Origin: Leptospira kanakyensis
Lineage (GTDB): Bacteria; Spirochaetota; Leptospiria; Leptospirales; Leptospiraceae
DNA: 64,000 bases
Direction: 5' to 3'
Assembly: GCF_004769235.1 (NCBI RefSeq)
Contig: NZ_RQFG01000005.1
Coordinates: 1,178,001 to 1,242,000 of the forward strand
How positions within the stretch are numbered: position 1 is the stretch's first letter; each line of letters begins with the position of its first letter. This document shows, in pieces, positions 37,955-47,656 of the stretch. The position numbers and the translations under genes are program-made. The notes under the pieces were generated by a model. It had not been told where the DNA came from. It saw only the letters and a list, made by a program, of their open reading frames with translations, and did no database searches.

Positions 37955-38887
37955 CTATGTGGTTAAACGTAAAAACAATTGTGATAAAAGAACATATTCC
38001 AGTGCAGGAATTTCATAATGAAGTTTCATTTTAAAATCTAAGATGGCTTCAATCCTTCCTACATTTGCTTCAAAGTTTTTTTGTCTGTATTCATAAAGAA
38101 GTAACAAACAAATCATTTCTAAAAAATCAATTCCCGTAAGCCCTTCTTTGTTGGAGCGAAATTCTCCGAGTTGGTCACGCACCCAGTTTTCCAATTTGAA
38201 TAATAAAATGGAATCGTGGCAATGTTCTCTGACGTTCTCATGCCATTCTTCCAAAAACTCATCGGAGATTTCAAATGGATTGAGTGATCCACCATAATAA
38301 AGCTTGGATTCGGTCATTTCGTTTCTACGAATTTTTTTGATTTCATCCTGTGGGAGATAGTTGAAGGGAACACAAACTGATCGAGAGAGAATGGTTGGTT
38401 TTAAATTTTTTAAATCGTTCACGATGAGTATGAACTTTGTATGTGCTGGAGGTTCTTCTAAAGTTTTTAGAAGAGTGGTTTCTGCTTCATTATTGATTCG
38501 ATTGGCTTCTGGAAATAAAACCACACGGTAATCTGATGTATGTGGTTTGAAAGGAATCCTTGCTGACAACAACCAACGGATGGTGAAGTCTTCTGGATCT
38601 TTTTCTTTTCCAATGGCTATGTTTTTCCTTCTAGGAAATTGAATGAAGTCAGGATGGACTCCTTTCATAAATTGTCTGCAAGAATCACAAACCCCACAAG
38701 AGGTTCCCTCTAAACAAAGAAGTTGTCTCGAGAATCTTTCAGCGGCTGTCCACTTCCCCACTCCATCGGGTCCGTAAAAAATGATAGATCCAGGAATTCG
38801 TGACCTATCATTTAAAAAAGATTTTAAGTAAGTCAGTGCAACATCTTGGCCTGACACTTGGTCGAATGAAAACAAAGCATCAGCCAT
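37955..38887 (-). CDS. holB: DNA polymerase III subunit delta prime
   Basis: 310 residues. AAA+ fold with YGPDGVGKWTAAE (P-loop with Trp in place of Thr), a zinc-binding cysteine set CLEGTSCGVCDSC and [17 protein letters not shown]. The arginine-finger SRC motif reads SRSV. Clamp-loader component with DnaX and HolA. It follows ilvE by 6 bases and precedes dnaA by 217 bases; a separate promoter for dnaA is therefore possible. Confidence 0.9.
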   Translation of the reverse strand: MADALFSFDQVSGQDVALTYLKSFLNDRSRIPGSIIFYGPDGVGKWTAAERFSRQLLCLEGTSCGVCDSCRQFMKGVHPDFIQFPRRKNIAIGKEKDPEDFTIRWLLSARIPFKPHTSDYRVVLFPEANRINNEAETTLLKTLEEPPAHTKFILIVNDLKNLKPTILSRSVCVPFNYLPQDEIKKIRRNEMTESKLYYGGSLNPFEISDEFLEEWHENVREHCHDSILLFKLENWVRDQLGEFRSNKEGLTGIDFLEMICLLLLYEYRQKNFEANVGRIEAILDFKMKLHYEIPALEYVLLSQLFLRLTT

Positions 38888-38893
38888 TGGTCT

Positions 38894-39817
38894 TTAGTAT
38901 ACCGGTGTCAGCCAATTCATATAACTTGGTTGTTCACCACGAACCGCTTCAAAAAAGATCGATTGGATTTTTTTGGTGATGGGTCCGATGATTCCATTTC
39001 CAATCACACGACGATCCACTTCTTTCACCCAAGCCACTTGCACACCAGTGCCTGAAAAAAATAATTCATCAGCGATATAAAGTTCGGAACGAGCAATGTC
39101 TCTTTCCACAACTTGGATCCCTAAGTCCTTTGCAATTTGAATGATACTACGACGAGTGATCCCTTCTAAAATAGAAGAAGGAATGGTTGGTGTATGGATC
39201 ACTCCATCACGAACGATAAAAAGATTTTCCGCAGAACCTTCTGATACAAATCCTCTCGCATCTAAAAAGATAGCTTCATCCATTCCATTTTGAACGGCTT
39301 CTGATTTTGCAAGAGCGGAGTTCACATACCCACCACTCACTTTGGAAAGAGTAGGAATTTGGTTATCAGAAAATCTTTGCCAAGAAGAAACGATGGTTGT
39401 CAGTCCGTTTTGTGTATCGAGATAGTCATCCAACTTCAAAGCATAAACTGTGATGTCTGCTTTTACGTCATGGAAACGAGGCGAAAGTTGTAAGGCAGAA
39501 GTGTAAATGAAAGGTCTTAAGTATACATTTTGTTTGGCTTCATTTTTACGAAGCAGATCCAAGATGATGGATTGGATTTCGTCCGGTGTGATTTCGATCT
39601 GCAGCTGCATGATCTTTGTGGAGTTCACAAGTCGTTTGCAATGTTCTGGCAATCGGAAGACATAAAGATTTTTTTTAGCTTCGTTGTAGTAACCGCGGAT
39701 TCCACCGAAGACACCTGTCCCATATTGTAAGGCGTGGGTTTGGACGCTGACTTTCGCGTCCTCGGAAGGAACAATCTTTCCTTCAAAGTATGTGTAAGGG
39801 AATGAATTCTGAGCCAT
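38894..39817 (-). CDS. ilvE: Branched-chain amino acid aminotransferase
   Basis: About 307 residues from the ATG at 39817 (MAQNSFPYTYFEG), chosen over the in-frame ATG at 39853 because family members begin there. PLP class IV aminotransferase: HALQYGTGVFGGIR near the start, the lysine-containing SKVSGGYVNSALAK, EGSAENLF and FFSGTGVQVAWV motifs. Catalyses the last step of valine, leucine and isoleucine synthesis. Upstream of holB with a 6-base gap. Confidence 0.93.
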   Translation of the reverse strand: MAQNSFPYTYFEGKIVPSEDAKVSVQTHALQYGTGVFGGIRGYYNEAKKNLYVFRLPEHCKRLVNSTKIMQLQIEITPDEIQSIILDLLRKNEAKQNVYLRPFIYTSALQLSPRFHDVKADITVYALKLDDYLDTQNGLTTIVSSWQRFSDNQIPTLSKVSGGYVNSALAKSEAVQNGMDEAIFLDARGFVSEGSAENLFIVRDGVIHTPTIPSSILEGITRRSIIQIAKDLGIQVVERDIARSELYIADELFFSGTGVQVAWVKEVDRRVIGNGIIGPITKKIQSIFFEAVRGEQPSYMNWLTPVY

Positions 39818-39985
39818 TGAGATTCCTATCCTTCCAATCTTCTGAAGTTTCAAAATTAGAAAATGAATTTTATCTTTTTTTCTCTCGAAGCATAGGCCGA
39901 TGCTTTTGATATCGTTCTAAGGAGTAGATTTTCTGATCCCACTCCCTCGCAATTTTTAAGAACTGAATCACTAAGAAGACATAAT
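39818..39985. promoter_or_regulatory. Divergent ilvE-mnmG intergenic region with an inverted repeat
   Basis: 168 bases where gene orientation switches from minus to plus. A perfect dyad AAGCAT (39888-39893) and ATGCTT (39900-39905) with a GC-rich six-base spacer lies in the middle and could be an operator or hairpin. No clear promoter pair seen. Confidence 0.3.
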
Positions 39986-41860
39986 ATGAATCCATCCTTT
40001 TATCCCAACCAATTTGATTGTATCGTTGTTGGTGCCGGTCATGCCGGAACAGAAGCTGCCTATATCTCTGCCAAAGCAGGACTCAAAACTTTACTCATCA
40101 CGATGAACTTGGATACTATTGGACAGATGAGTTGTAATCCTGCGATCGGTGGAATTGCAAAAGGACATATGGTTCGCGAAGTGGATGCACTCGGTGGACT
40201 GATGGGTCGAGTGATTGATCAAACCGGAATTCAATTTAAGATGTTAAACACATCGAAGGGTCCTTCTGTTTGGGCGCCGCGTGCACAAGCTGAGAAAAAA
40301 CAATACCAACTCATGATCAAACACCAGTTGGAAAAATTACAAACACTCTCGATCCGACAAGACACAGTTGAGGATTTGATTGTGGAAGGAAACCAAGTGA
40401 CTGGTGTCATCACAGGTCGTGGTTTCACTTTTTATACAAATCATGTGATCCTAACTACAGGAACTTTTCTCTCGAGTGTGATTCATATTGGAACTTACCA
40501 AAAAGAATCAGGTCGGATTGGGGAACCTACAACCAAAGGTCTATCCCACACTCTCGCTCGTTTTGAATTGCGACTCGGAAGATTAAAGACGGGAACTCCG
40601 GCTCGTGTTCATAAAAATTCTATCAACTTTGATGGACTCGATGTGCAAGATGGTGATGAGAACCCGCGCCCCTTTTCTTTTTCAACTAGTAAGATCGATC
40701 GAAAACAAATTCCTTGTTACATCACTTACACAAATGACACCACTCATGAACTCATCAAACAAAACTTAGAATACTCACCGATGTATTCCGGTCAGATCAA
40801 AAGTATTGGCCCAAGGTATTGCCCTTCAATTGAAGATAAGGTGGTTCGGTTTGCAGAAAGAGACCGTCACCAAATCTTTATCGAACCGGAAGGATATGAA
40901 ACCAACGAGATGTATCTCAACGGTGTTTCCACAAGTTTGCCTGAGGAAGTGCAATGGAAGTTTCTTCGAAGCATCAAAGGTTTGGAAGAAGTGGAGCTCA
41001 TGCGCCCGGGTTACGCCATCGAATATGATTTTGTAGATCCAACAGAACTAAACCCAACTCTCGAAACCAAAAAAGTAAAAGGCCTGTATCATGCAGGTCA
41101 AATCAACGGAACCACTGGGTATGAAGAAGCCGCAGCCCAAGGACTTGTGGCTGCTTATAATGTGATTCGTTCTGTAAGAAAAGAAGAACCAATTCTTTTC
41201 AAACGAAGTGAATCTTACATTGGAGTTCTTGTGGATGATTTGGTTTACAAAGGTGTGGAAGATCCATACCGAATGTTCACAAGTCGTGCCGAGTATCGAT
41301 TGCTTTTACGCCAAGACAATGCCGACCAAAGACTCATGCAGTACGGATATGAGATGGGACTTGTAGACGAGTCTCTCTATACAGATATGAAAGATCGTTA
41401 CGCTCGGATCGATAAAATCAAAACCCAGATGTTTGTAACGTCGATGAAGCCAACAGAAGAACTCACAAAAGTTTTGGAAGAAAAGAAAATTGAGAATTAT
41501 AAATTCGGTCACACAGTAGCTTCGTTTTTAAAACGATCTGATATCAAAATCGAAGACATCGAAACTTTTGTTCCTGAACTTCAAAACCTAAATGAAGATG
41601 AGAAAGCAGTTTTGGAAATGGAAGTCAAATACGAAGGTTATCTGAAACGAGAGTTGGAGACCATCGAATACCGTAAGAAGTTTTTGAACTTTCAGATCCC
41701 GAATGATTTTGATTACGCAAGTGTGAAAGGTTTGAAGACAGAAGCAGTCGTGAAATTAGAAAAACACCGACCGATGAATTTAGAAAATGCTCTTCATATC
41801 TCTGGAGTGGATCCCTCTGATGTGGATCTTCTCCTCTATCATTTGGTGGACAGACGATAA
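39986..41860 (+). CDS. mnmG: tRNA uridine-34 carboxymethylaminomethyl-modifying enzyme MnmG (GidA)
   Basis: 624 residues. FAD-binding [13 protein letters not shown] at the N-terminus, [19 protein letters not shown] and [13 protein letters not shown] blocks, [16 protein letters not shown] later, and the [15 protein letters not shown] motif, all characteristic of MnmG. With MnmE it builds cmnm5U at the wobble position. The C-terminal helical domain is complete. First plus-strand gene of the origin-proximal gidA-gidB-par block. A hairpin at 41895-41932 follows. Confidence 0.97.
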   Translation: MNPSFYPNQFDCIVVGAGHAGTEAAYISAKAGLKTLLITMNLDTIGQMSCNPAIGGIAKGHMVREVDALGGLMGRVIDQTGIQFKMLNTSKGPSVWAPRAQAEKKQYQLMIKHQLEKLQTLSIRQDTVEDLIVEGNQVTGVITGRGFTFYTNHVILTTGTFLSSVIHIGTYQKESGRIGEPTTKGLSHTLARFELRLGRLKTGTPARVHKNSINFDGLDVQDGDENPRPFSFSTSKIDRKQIPCYITYTNDTTHELIKQNLEYSPMYSGQIKSIGPRYCPSIEDKVVRFAERDRHQIFIEPEGYETNEMYLNGVSTSLPEEVQWKFLRSIKGLEEVELMRPGYAIEYDFVDPTELNPTLETKKVKGLYHAGQINGTTGYEEAAAQGLVAAYNVIRSVRKEEPILFKRSESYIGVLVDDLVYKGVEDPYRMFTSRAEYRLLLRQDNADQRLMQYGYEMGLVDESLYTDMKDRYARIDKIKTQMFVTSMKPTEELTKVLEEKKIENYKFGHTVASFLKRSDIKIEDIETFVPELQNLNEDEKAVLEMEVKYEGYLKRELETIEYRKKFLNFQIPNDFDYASVKGLKTEAVVKLEKHRPMNLENALHISGVDPSDVDLLLYHLVDRR

Positions 41861-41894
41861 CACAAAGACAAACGAACAACCTTCCCTAAAATCA

Positions 41895-41932
41895 AAAAGC
41901 CAAGAGGGATATTCCTTCTTGGCTTTCTTTAT
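41895..41932 (+). terminator. Terminator after mnmG
   Basis: AAAGCCAAGA (41896-41905) pairs with TCTTGGCTTT (41917-41926), with an interrupted T-rich tail. Likely functional in both directions. Confidence 0.75.
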
Positions 41933-42036
41933 TTATGATTTTCTTAGAATCGATCTTCCCAATTTAAAAACCTTTTGAGTTGTATTGCAGAATCTCAAAG
42001 GCAGATTTTGAAAGACTAATGATTAGAACTTTTAAC

Positions 42037-42065
42037 TATCTGAAATCAAACTTTGAATTCAGATA
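42037..42065. repeat. Near-perfect 29-base palindrome
   Basis: TATCTGAA (42037-42044) and TTCAGATA (42058-42065) enclose TCAAA/TTTGA, so the whole unit is palindromic apart from one mispair and the centre. It could be a terminator hairpin of the minus-strand gene or a protein-binding site. Confidence 0.5.
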
Positions 42066-42190
42066 AACCTTTTGCTCTTTCTCTTTGAGAGTTTTTTTAA
42101 TATCAACACTCAGCCATTCTATGTTTTCAAATCACCGAATTTGAACCTTTGATTGTTAGAACGATCCCTACAATCTTTTTGAAAATCTAT

Positions 42191-42916
42191 CTATTCGTAA
42201 ACGAGCACGTGGGTCTTTTCGAGAATCCAGTTGTCCCCTTGTTTCACGTGAAACGAATGTGACTCCAGACTTCCATCCGCTTTGTATTTCAGTTTATGCA
42301 CACGGCGGTTTTCACCTTGGAAGAATTCTCTCTCCACTAGGTTACCTTTTGCATCAAACTTGAAATGGATTTCACCAAGACCTTTCTTTTTGTCATCAGT
42401 CAGATATTGAATTTGAACATTGGGACGTTTGGGATCGATTTGAAATCGGAAAGATTCATTGTCTTTGGTTTCTAAGTTTTTACCTTCAGCGGCAAAAATA
42501 TTTCCTTCACCATCGCTCTCGATCGAATAAACAATCAGTAGTCTCCCCTCTCCATCCTTCACATTCATCTTTTTCAAAGCACGACCTTTGAATTGGAAAT
42601 CTTTTCGTTCGACTAGATGACCACCGTTGTCATAAACTTCTTCGCTCGAAAGTAAACCATCGGTATAACGGAAAGATGTTTTACCATCGCCCTTTCCTTC
42701 TTTATCAGAATAAGTTTCGGTGATTAATTTTCCGTCGCTGTTGTATTCGTATTCAGCGACATAAACAACCTGACCCTCGCCGTTACGGACGATCTCTTTG
42801 TTCGGAACTTTTTTAATTTTTTTAAATAGGTATGCATCTTTGTGGGACCACTTGCCCGGAGTGTAACCTAAAATAGGAAAGGAAAGGATGATTAAAAAAC
42901 TAATGATTCGAATCAT
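42191..42916 (-). CDS. Exported hypothetical protein with MORN/YD-like repeats
   Basis: About 241 residues from the ATG at 42916 (MIRIISFLIILSFPILG, signal peptide), which has AGGAGA upstream; the longer frame would add 13 residues without function. The mature protein is made of short beta-hairpin-like repeats, such as YEYNSDGKLITETYSDKEG, FRYTDGLLSSEEVYDNGG and IHFKFDAKGNLVEREFFQG, resembling the repeats of the YD or MORN_2 type. A near-perfect parS is embedded in its last 25 codons. Divergent from rsmG, 58 bases apart. Confidence 0.7.
   Translation of the reverse strand: MIRIISFLIILSFPILGYTPGKWSHKDAYLFKKIKKVPNKEIVRNGEGQVVYVAEYEYNSDGKLITETYSDKEGKGDGKTSFRYTDGLLSSEEVYDNGGHLVERKDFQFKGRALKKMNVKDGEGRLLIVYSIESDGEGNIFAAEGKNLETKDNESFRFQIDPKRPNVQIQYLTDDKKKGLGEIHFKFDAKGNLVEREFFQGENRRVHKLKYKADGSLESHSFHVKQGDNWILEKTHVLVYE
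42240..42255. promoter_or_regulatory. parS site (one mismatch)
   Basis: TGTTTCACGTGAAACG matches the conserved parS sequence TGTTTCACGTGAAACA at 15 of 16 bases. It lies in the 3' coding part of the hypothetical gene at 42191-42916, about 2.2 kb from parB. ParB, encoded at 44477-45373, is the expected binder. Confidence 0.85.
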
Positions 42917-42974
42917 GGAAAAGAGTTCTCCTACAGGAGACATCGGCGAATTCATTTAAAACGATAATACGATT

Positions 42975-43718
42975 ATGTCAGAAAAAACCATCCAAGAAGA
43001 AATCCAAGCCATCATCCCAGATCTGTTCCCCAAGTTGGAGCCAGAGTTTGATTGGGAATTAGTAAAAAACTTTTACGAGTTTTTGAAACGAGACAACGAG
43101 AAAGGTGGATTCTTTTCTCGAAATGATTCAGAGAAGATTCTCGAGAGACATATTATCGAATCTCTGATCTATGTTTGGAAACTGAAAGTTACCGGGTATG
43201 TTTCACGTGAAACAAATATAGCCGATGTAGGAACGGGGCCAGGTCTTCCCGGCTTCCTTTTTGCCCTTTTGAAAAAAGCACCGCATGTTTTCCTCGTAGA
43301 TTCTCAAAAACGAAAACTCGCACTTCTCGAAACAGAAATTGAAACAGGAAGTCTTTCTAAAGTCAAAAAACGAGTGGAGTTTATCTACGCACGAACAGAA
43401 GAAATTAATTCCAATTTTGATGTAGTCACTTCCAGAGCAATGGTTCCCTATCCCTACATTGCTGAAGTCACAACACGAATGGTAAAACAAAAAGGAATCT
43501 TATGTCCCTTCCTTGCACAACCCTACCAGGATTTAGAAAAAGAAACAGAGGTTCTTAGCAACAATGGTTTCTTTATGAAAAAAGAAATTCCCATTCCCGA
43601 ATTAGAGTTTGTGGGAAAGAGACATATAAAAATACTACAAAAGAATTCCCTTCCCAAAAAGGGATTCCCCCGCGACTGGAAAGAAATCGTTAAGGAGACG
43701 AAAAGCAAGAATGGGTAA
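42975..43718 (+). CDS. rsmG: 16S rRNA (guanine-527-N7)-methyltransferase
   Basis: 247 residues. SAM-binding motif [15 protein letters not shown] and the following [12 protein letters not shown] are those of RsmG (GidB). Y/F-x-SRET-like GYVSRETN just before is typical; this codon run contains a perfect parS at 43199-43214. Overlaps parA by eight bases. It modifies G527 of 16S rRNA; its loss gives low-level streptomycin resistance in other bacteria. Confidence 0.95.
   Translation: MSEKTIQEEIQAIIPDLFPKLEPEFDWELVKNFYEFLKRDNEKGGFFSRNDSEKILERHIIESLIYVWKLKVTGYVSRETNIADVGTGPGLPGFLFALLKKAPHVFLVDSQKRKLALLETEIETGSLSKVKKRVEFIYARTEEINSNFDVVTSRAMVPYPYIAEVTTRMVKQKGILCPFLAQPYQDLEKETEVLSNNGFFMKKEIPIPELEFVGKRHIKILQKNSLPKKGFPRDWKEIVKETKSKNG
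43199..43214. promoter_or_regulatory. parS site (perfect)
   Basis: TGTTTCACGTGAAACA, identical to the universal parS palindrome, inside rsmG at codons for YVSRET. About 1.3 kb upstream of parB. Expected to nucleate ParB for origin segregation. Confidence 0.95.
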
Positions 43719-44472
43719 AATTGTTTCTATCAGTAATCAAAAAGGTGGAGTCGGTAAAACGACAACAGCGATAAACTTGGCATCCAATCTTGTTGATTTG
43801 GGAAAGAAGGTTTTGCTCCTTGATATCGATCCGCAAGGAAACTCAGGCTCAGGTCTTGGGTTGGAAGTGCAGTCTTTACAAAAAACAACTTATGAAGTTT
43901 TGATTGGAGAACTCTCTGCAAGAGAAGCGGTTCAAAAAACTTTCGTAAACAATTTGGATATCATTCCTTCCAACATCAACCTCTCCGGTTTGGAAGTGGA
44001 TTTCCTTGGAATGGAAAGAAAGGAATTCAAGCTGAAAGATGCTCTGGCATCTGTGAAAGAATCTTATGATTATATTCTAATCGATTGCCCACCTTCCCTC
44101 GGTGTCCTTACTATCAATGCCCTCTGTGCTTCTCAGTCAGTGATGATCACTTTGCAAACAGAATACTTTGCTCTCGAAGGACTCTCACAACTGATGAGAA
44201 TTATATCTCTCGTGCAGTCGCAATGGAATCCATCACTAGCACTCGAAGGAGTACTTCTCACGATGTACGACAAACGCACTAACTTAGCAAACCAAGTGGC
44301 GGAAGATGTTCGCAACTATTTCAAAGAGAAAGTATATGAAACCGTCATTCCAAGAAATGTAAAATTATCAGAAGCACCTTCTTTTGGAAAACCGATCAAC
44401 TATTATGATCCAGATGGTGTGGGTGCAAAAAGTTATAAAAGTTTAGCGGAAGAAATTGTAGGGAAGGCATAA
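43711..44472 (+). CDS. parA: Chromosome partitioning ATPase ParA (Soj)
   Basis: 253 residues. Deviant Walker [17 protein letters not shown] at the N-terminus, [10 protein letters not shown], and [15 protein letters not shown] as Walker B. No N-terminal HTH, hence the small chromosomal type (Soj-like). Overlaps rsmG by eight bases and precedes parB by four, forming rsmG-parA-parB. Confidence 0.96.
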   Translation: MGKIVSISNQKGGVGKTTTAINLASNLVDLGKKVLLLDIDPQGNSGSGLGLEVQSLQKTTYEVLIGELSAREAVQKTFVNNLDIIPSNINLSGLEVDFLGMERKEFKLKDALASVKESYDYILIDCPPSLGVLTINALCASQSVMITLQTEYFALEGLSQLMRIISLVQSQWNPSLALEGVLLTMYDKRTNLANQVAEDVRNYFKEKVYETVIPRNVKLSEAPSFGKPINYYDPDGVGAKSYKSLAEEIVGKA

Positions 44473-44476
44473 GGTT

Positions 44477-45373
44477 ATGGCACTCGGCAAAGGTAAAGTT
44501 TTAGGAAGAGGACTTGGGAATTTAATTCCTGTAAATGAAAACAACGTTGAGATTTCTAAAGAGGAACAAACGGGCCTAAGAGAAATTAAAGTCACAGAAA
44601 TTTTACCAAACCCACACCAACCAAGAAAACAATTCTCTGATGCTTCCATCCAAGAGTTATCCAATACCATTACGGAACATGGAGTGATCCAACCCATTGT
44701 TGTGCAAAAGAATCCATCGGGTTCAGGATTTCTTTTGGTAGCTGGTGAAAGAAGATTACGCGCATGCAAACTTGCAGGCTTTGCAAAAATCCCTGCGATA
44801 GTTCGCGATCTTTCTGAAGCGGATATGATGGAACTTGCCCTCATTGAAAATATCCAAAGAGAAAACCTCAATCCAATGGATGAGGCTTTGGCTTACCAAG
44901 CCATTATCGACAAACGGGGGTTAAAGGTAACTGACCTTGCGACTCGTGTGGGAAAAAACAGAGCTACCATTTCTAACTTAATTCGTCTTCTATCTCTTCC
45001 TAAATTATTACAAGACTTAGTGAAGGAAGGAAAACTTTCGGAAGGACAGGCCCGCCCTCTTCTCTCTATCCCTGATCCTAAAAAACAATTGGAAGTGGGT
45101 CAGAAAGTAATCGCTGAAGGTTGGAATGTTCGAGAGGTAGAAAACTTTGTTTCTAATCTTTTGCACCCAGATAAAAAATCAAAGTCCTCTTCTATGGGTG
45201 CTGACAAACGAGATGCGAGTATTGTAAAACTAGAATCCAAACTCAGAAACAAATACAGTTCCAAAGTGGAAGTGGCCCACAATGAAACGAATGGAAAAGG
45301 GAAAATTGTTTTTTCTTACGCCAACCTAAATGACATGGAAAGAATTTTAGAGCAGCTCGGTGTGAAATTGTAG
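44477..45373 (+). CDS. parB: Chromosome partitioning protein ParB (Spo0J)
   Basis: 298 residues. The N-terminal CTPase domain includes NPHQPRKQF and the box GERRLRACKLAG; the central HTH (RVGKNRATISNLIRLL) reads parS; the C-terminal dimerisation domain ends the protein. Two parS sites are found nearby (42240-42255 and 43199-43214). The 3' end overlaps the convergent ABC transporter gene by 27 bases. Confidence 0.96.
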   Translation: MALGKGKVLGRGLGNLIPVNENNVEISKEEQTGLREIKVTEILPNPHQPRKQFSDASIQELSNTITEHGVIQPIVVQKNPSGSGFLLVAGERRLRACKLAGFAKIPAIVRDLSEADMMELALIENIQRENLNPMDEALAYQAIIDKRGLKVTDLATRVGKNRATISNLIRLLSLPKLLQDLVKEGKLSEGQARPLLSIPDPKKQLEVGQKVIAEGWNVREVENFVSNLLHPDKKSKSSSMGADKRDASIVKLESKLRNKYSSKVEVAHNETNGKGKIVFSYANLNDMERILEQLGVKL

Positions 45374-47173
45374 TTTCGCTAGTCGCTCATACAATTCACT
45401 TTTTCGAATGAGTTCGTCATGGGTTCCGACGGACTCAATCTCCCCTTCTTTAATTACCACTATTTGATCTGATTTCACAACTGTGGAAAGTCTGTGAGCA
45501 ATCATAATCGTAGTTCTCTCTTTCACTAAAAAATCTAAGGCACGCTGAATCATTTGTTCTGATTCCGAATCGAGAGCAGAAGTGGCTTCATCCAATAATA
45601 GAATTCTTGGGTTACGAAGGATAGCCCTTGCAATCGCGATCCTTTGCTTTTGTCCGCCAGAGAGTCTTGTTCCTAAATGTCCTAGGTTGGTATCATACCC
45701 ATTCGGGAGTTGGTTTAAAAATTCCGTAACATAAGCACTGGCCGCAGCCTTTTCGATTTCTTCAAAACTTGCATTCGGTTTTCCGTAGGCAATGTTCTCT
45801 CGCAAAGTTCCACTAAAGAGAATGGGTTGTTGGGGAACAAAGCCGATGAGGGAGCGTAAATCTTTTAAGGTAAGTTCTGTTAGATCCACACCTTCGATAA
45901 GAATTTTTCCTGCAGTGGGATCATAGAATCTGAGGATGAGTTCAAAGAGTGTACTCTTTCCACCACCAGAGGGACCAACAAGAGCTGTGGTTTTGTTGGC
46001 AGGAATTTCTAAATGAATTCCTCGGATGGCTTTGTGTTCCGGACGAGATGGATACGAAAATTCCAAATGATCCAAATTGATTTTTAATCCCTTCTGTTTA
46101 GAAGAGCCGTTGAGAGATATAGATCCATTCCCTTCCGTTGGAAGTAGTACGTCTGCGATTGGTTTTGGAAACTTTGGATCTTTGATTTCAGATTCTGATA
46201 AAAGAAGTTCCATCAATCGTTCTGTGGCACCGGCTGCTCTTTGTAAATCACCGAGAACTTCAGAAACGGCGCCGACACTATTGGCTACCATGATCGCATA
46301 GAAAGAAAAAGCGATGAGTTCCCCTCCGGTAATTTTTCCTTCGAGTACATCAGTTCCACCAATCCATAACATGACACTGATTCCTGTAAGGATGAAAAGA
46401 ATGACTGCAGCAATCAGAAGAGCTCTTTGTTTGATGCGGGCCACTGCTACATCGAAGGCTGCTTCAACAGTGTTTGAAAATTTTTCAATGTCTTCTTCTT
46501 GGTGGTGGAAGGATTGTAGGATTTTTATATTGAGAAGGGATTCACTGACGTAAGTTCCAATACTTGCAATTTTGTCCTGAGTGGTGCGGGATAAATTCCT
46601 TACTTTTTTTCCATAGAACAAAATTGGGAACACAATGAAAGGTACACTGAAGAGAACAATCATCGTGAGTTTTGAATTGGTGATAAAAAGAAAAATAATT
46701 CCACCGACAAACATCAAAACATTTCTTAGGGCAATGGATGCGGAAGATCCGATTACCGTTTGGATGAGTGTGGTGTCCGTTGTGATCCGAGATTGGATTT
46801 CACCGGGAGAATTCAGTTCAAAAAAACTGGGGTGGATGAAGATGATATGTTTGAACACATCCCTTCGAATGTCTGAGGCGACTCGTTCTCCGATCCAAGA
46901 AACTGCGTAATGACGAATGTAAGTTCCAATCGCAAGGAAGATTCCAACTAAAATGATAAAGGCAAGTGAGTAGCCTAATTCTTGTTTTGATCTGGCTGAA
47001 AATCCTGCATCGACCAAATGGCGTAACCCCTGTCCTAGTCCCAAAGTCACTCCGGCAGTAAAAAGGAGAGCCAGTGAGGAAAGGGTCATTTGGAGTCTGT
47101 AGGGTTTTAAATAGGAAAAGGTTTTAGAGAGGACACGGAGATTTTTTGACTTAGCGCGGTCTGGAGTATGCAA
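45347..47173 (-). CDS. ABC transporter, fused permease-ATPase (MsbA-like exporter)
   Basis: 608 residues. Six-helix membrane domain (about 25-320) and an ATPase domain with ALVGPSGGGKST (Walker A), LSGGQKQRIAIARA (signature) and ILLLDEATSALD (Walker B). This half-transporter order is that of MsbA and similar lipid or multidrug exporters. Lipid A core flipping is possible but not proven. Four bases downstream of the YaaR gene on the same strand. Confidence 0.9.
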   Translation of the reverse strand: MHTPDRAKSKNLRVLSKTFSYLKPYRLQMTLSSLALLFTAGVTLGLGQGLRHLVDAGFSARSKQELGYSLAFIILVGIFLAIGTYIRHYAVSWIGERVASDIRRDVFKHIIFIHPSFFELNSPGEIQSRITTDTTLIQTVIGSSASIALRNVLMFVGGIIFLFITNSKLTMIVLFSVPFIVFPILFYGKKVRNLSRTTQDKIASIGTYVSESLLNIKILQSFHHQEEDIEKFSNTVEAAFDVAVARIKQRALLIAAVILFILTGISVMLWIGGTDVLEGKITGGELIAFSFYAIMVANSVGAVSEVLGDLQRAAGATERLMELLLSESEIKDPKFPKPIADVLLPTEGNGSISLNGSSKQKGLKINLDHLEFSYPSRPEHKAIRGIHLEIPANKTTALVGPSGGGKSTLFELILRFYDPTAGKILIEGVDLTELTLKDLRSLIGFVPQQPILFSGTLRENIAYGKPNASFEEIEKAAASAYVTEFLNQLPNGYDTNLGHLGTRLSGGQKQRIAIARAILRNPRILLLDEATSALDSESEQMIQRALDFLVKERTTIMIAHRLSTVVKSDQIVVIKEGEIESVGTHDELIRKSELYERLAKLQFHTELL

Positions 47174-47177
47174 AGAT

Positions 47178-47648
47178 TTATCCTTTTAGATCAATCAATA
47201 GACCCCTAATTTCATCTAATTGTTTCAAAATCACGAAAGCACTGTTGTTGGGAGAAAACATAGTTTTGGCGAGTAGGTCCAATTTTTCATCCACAACCTT
47301 TACATAACGTACGTCTTTTTGGTCATTTCGTCCTCTTTGTGGGGCTTGCATGACCTTGTAGTTTTTTTTAAGGATTAGTTCGGCAATTTGTTTGATGTGT
47401 TTTTTGTAAGATTCGAGGTTTCTGTGGTTAGGATCTTTGATCAGTTCCTTTTCCAAATCAGGTAAATCTTTCCAAAGTTCATTCAGCTCTCTGGTTTCTT
47501 CTTTTCCAGAGGGAACAATGGATTCTAAAATATCTAAAAAACTTTGTTTGGATTCATCAACAGATCCTAAAGCACCTGAGAGTTTTTCTTTGGATCCTTT
47601 TTTTGCCTGAGTGGATACCGACTTAGGGTTGTTGTTTTGGATGATCAT
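47178..47648 (-). CDS. YaaR (DUF327) family protein
   Basis: 156 residues, helical, with a disordered Lys-rich N-terminus. The pattern LLAKTMFSPNNSAFVILKQLDEIRGLLIDLKG at the end and KHIKQIAELILKKNYKV before it resemble the DUF327 (YaaR) family. Its role is unknown; in Bacillus it is unstudied beyond the name. Placed between bactofilin and an ABC exporter, in one operon, and spaced by 8 bases from the bactofilin gene. Confidence 0.7.
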   Translation of the reverse strand: MIIQNNNPKSVSTQAKKGSKEKLSGALGSVDESKQSFLDILESIVPSGKEETRELNELWKDLPDLEKELIKDPNHRNLESYKKHIKQIAELILKKNYKVMQAPQRGRNDQKDVRYVKVVDEKLDLLAKTMFSPNNSAFVILKQLDEIRGLLIDLKG

Positions 47649-47656
47649 AAACCCGC

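Larger units (their letters stand above)
41861..42190. other. Hairpin-rich intergenic region downstream of mnmG
   Basis: 330 bases without a gene. Beside the terminator-like hairpin at 41895-41932, I see an imperfect inverted repeat (41971-42001), a near-perfect 29-base palindrome TATCTGAA...TTCAGATA (42037-42065) and TTCAAAT...ATTTGAA (42126-42145). No ORF or ribosome-binding site stands out. Confidence 0.45.
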
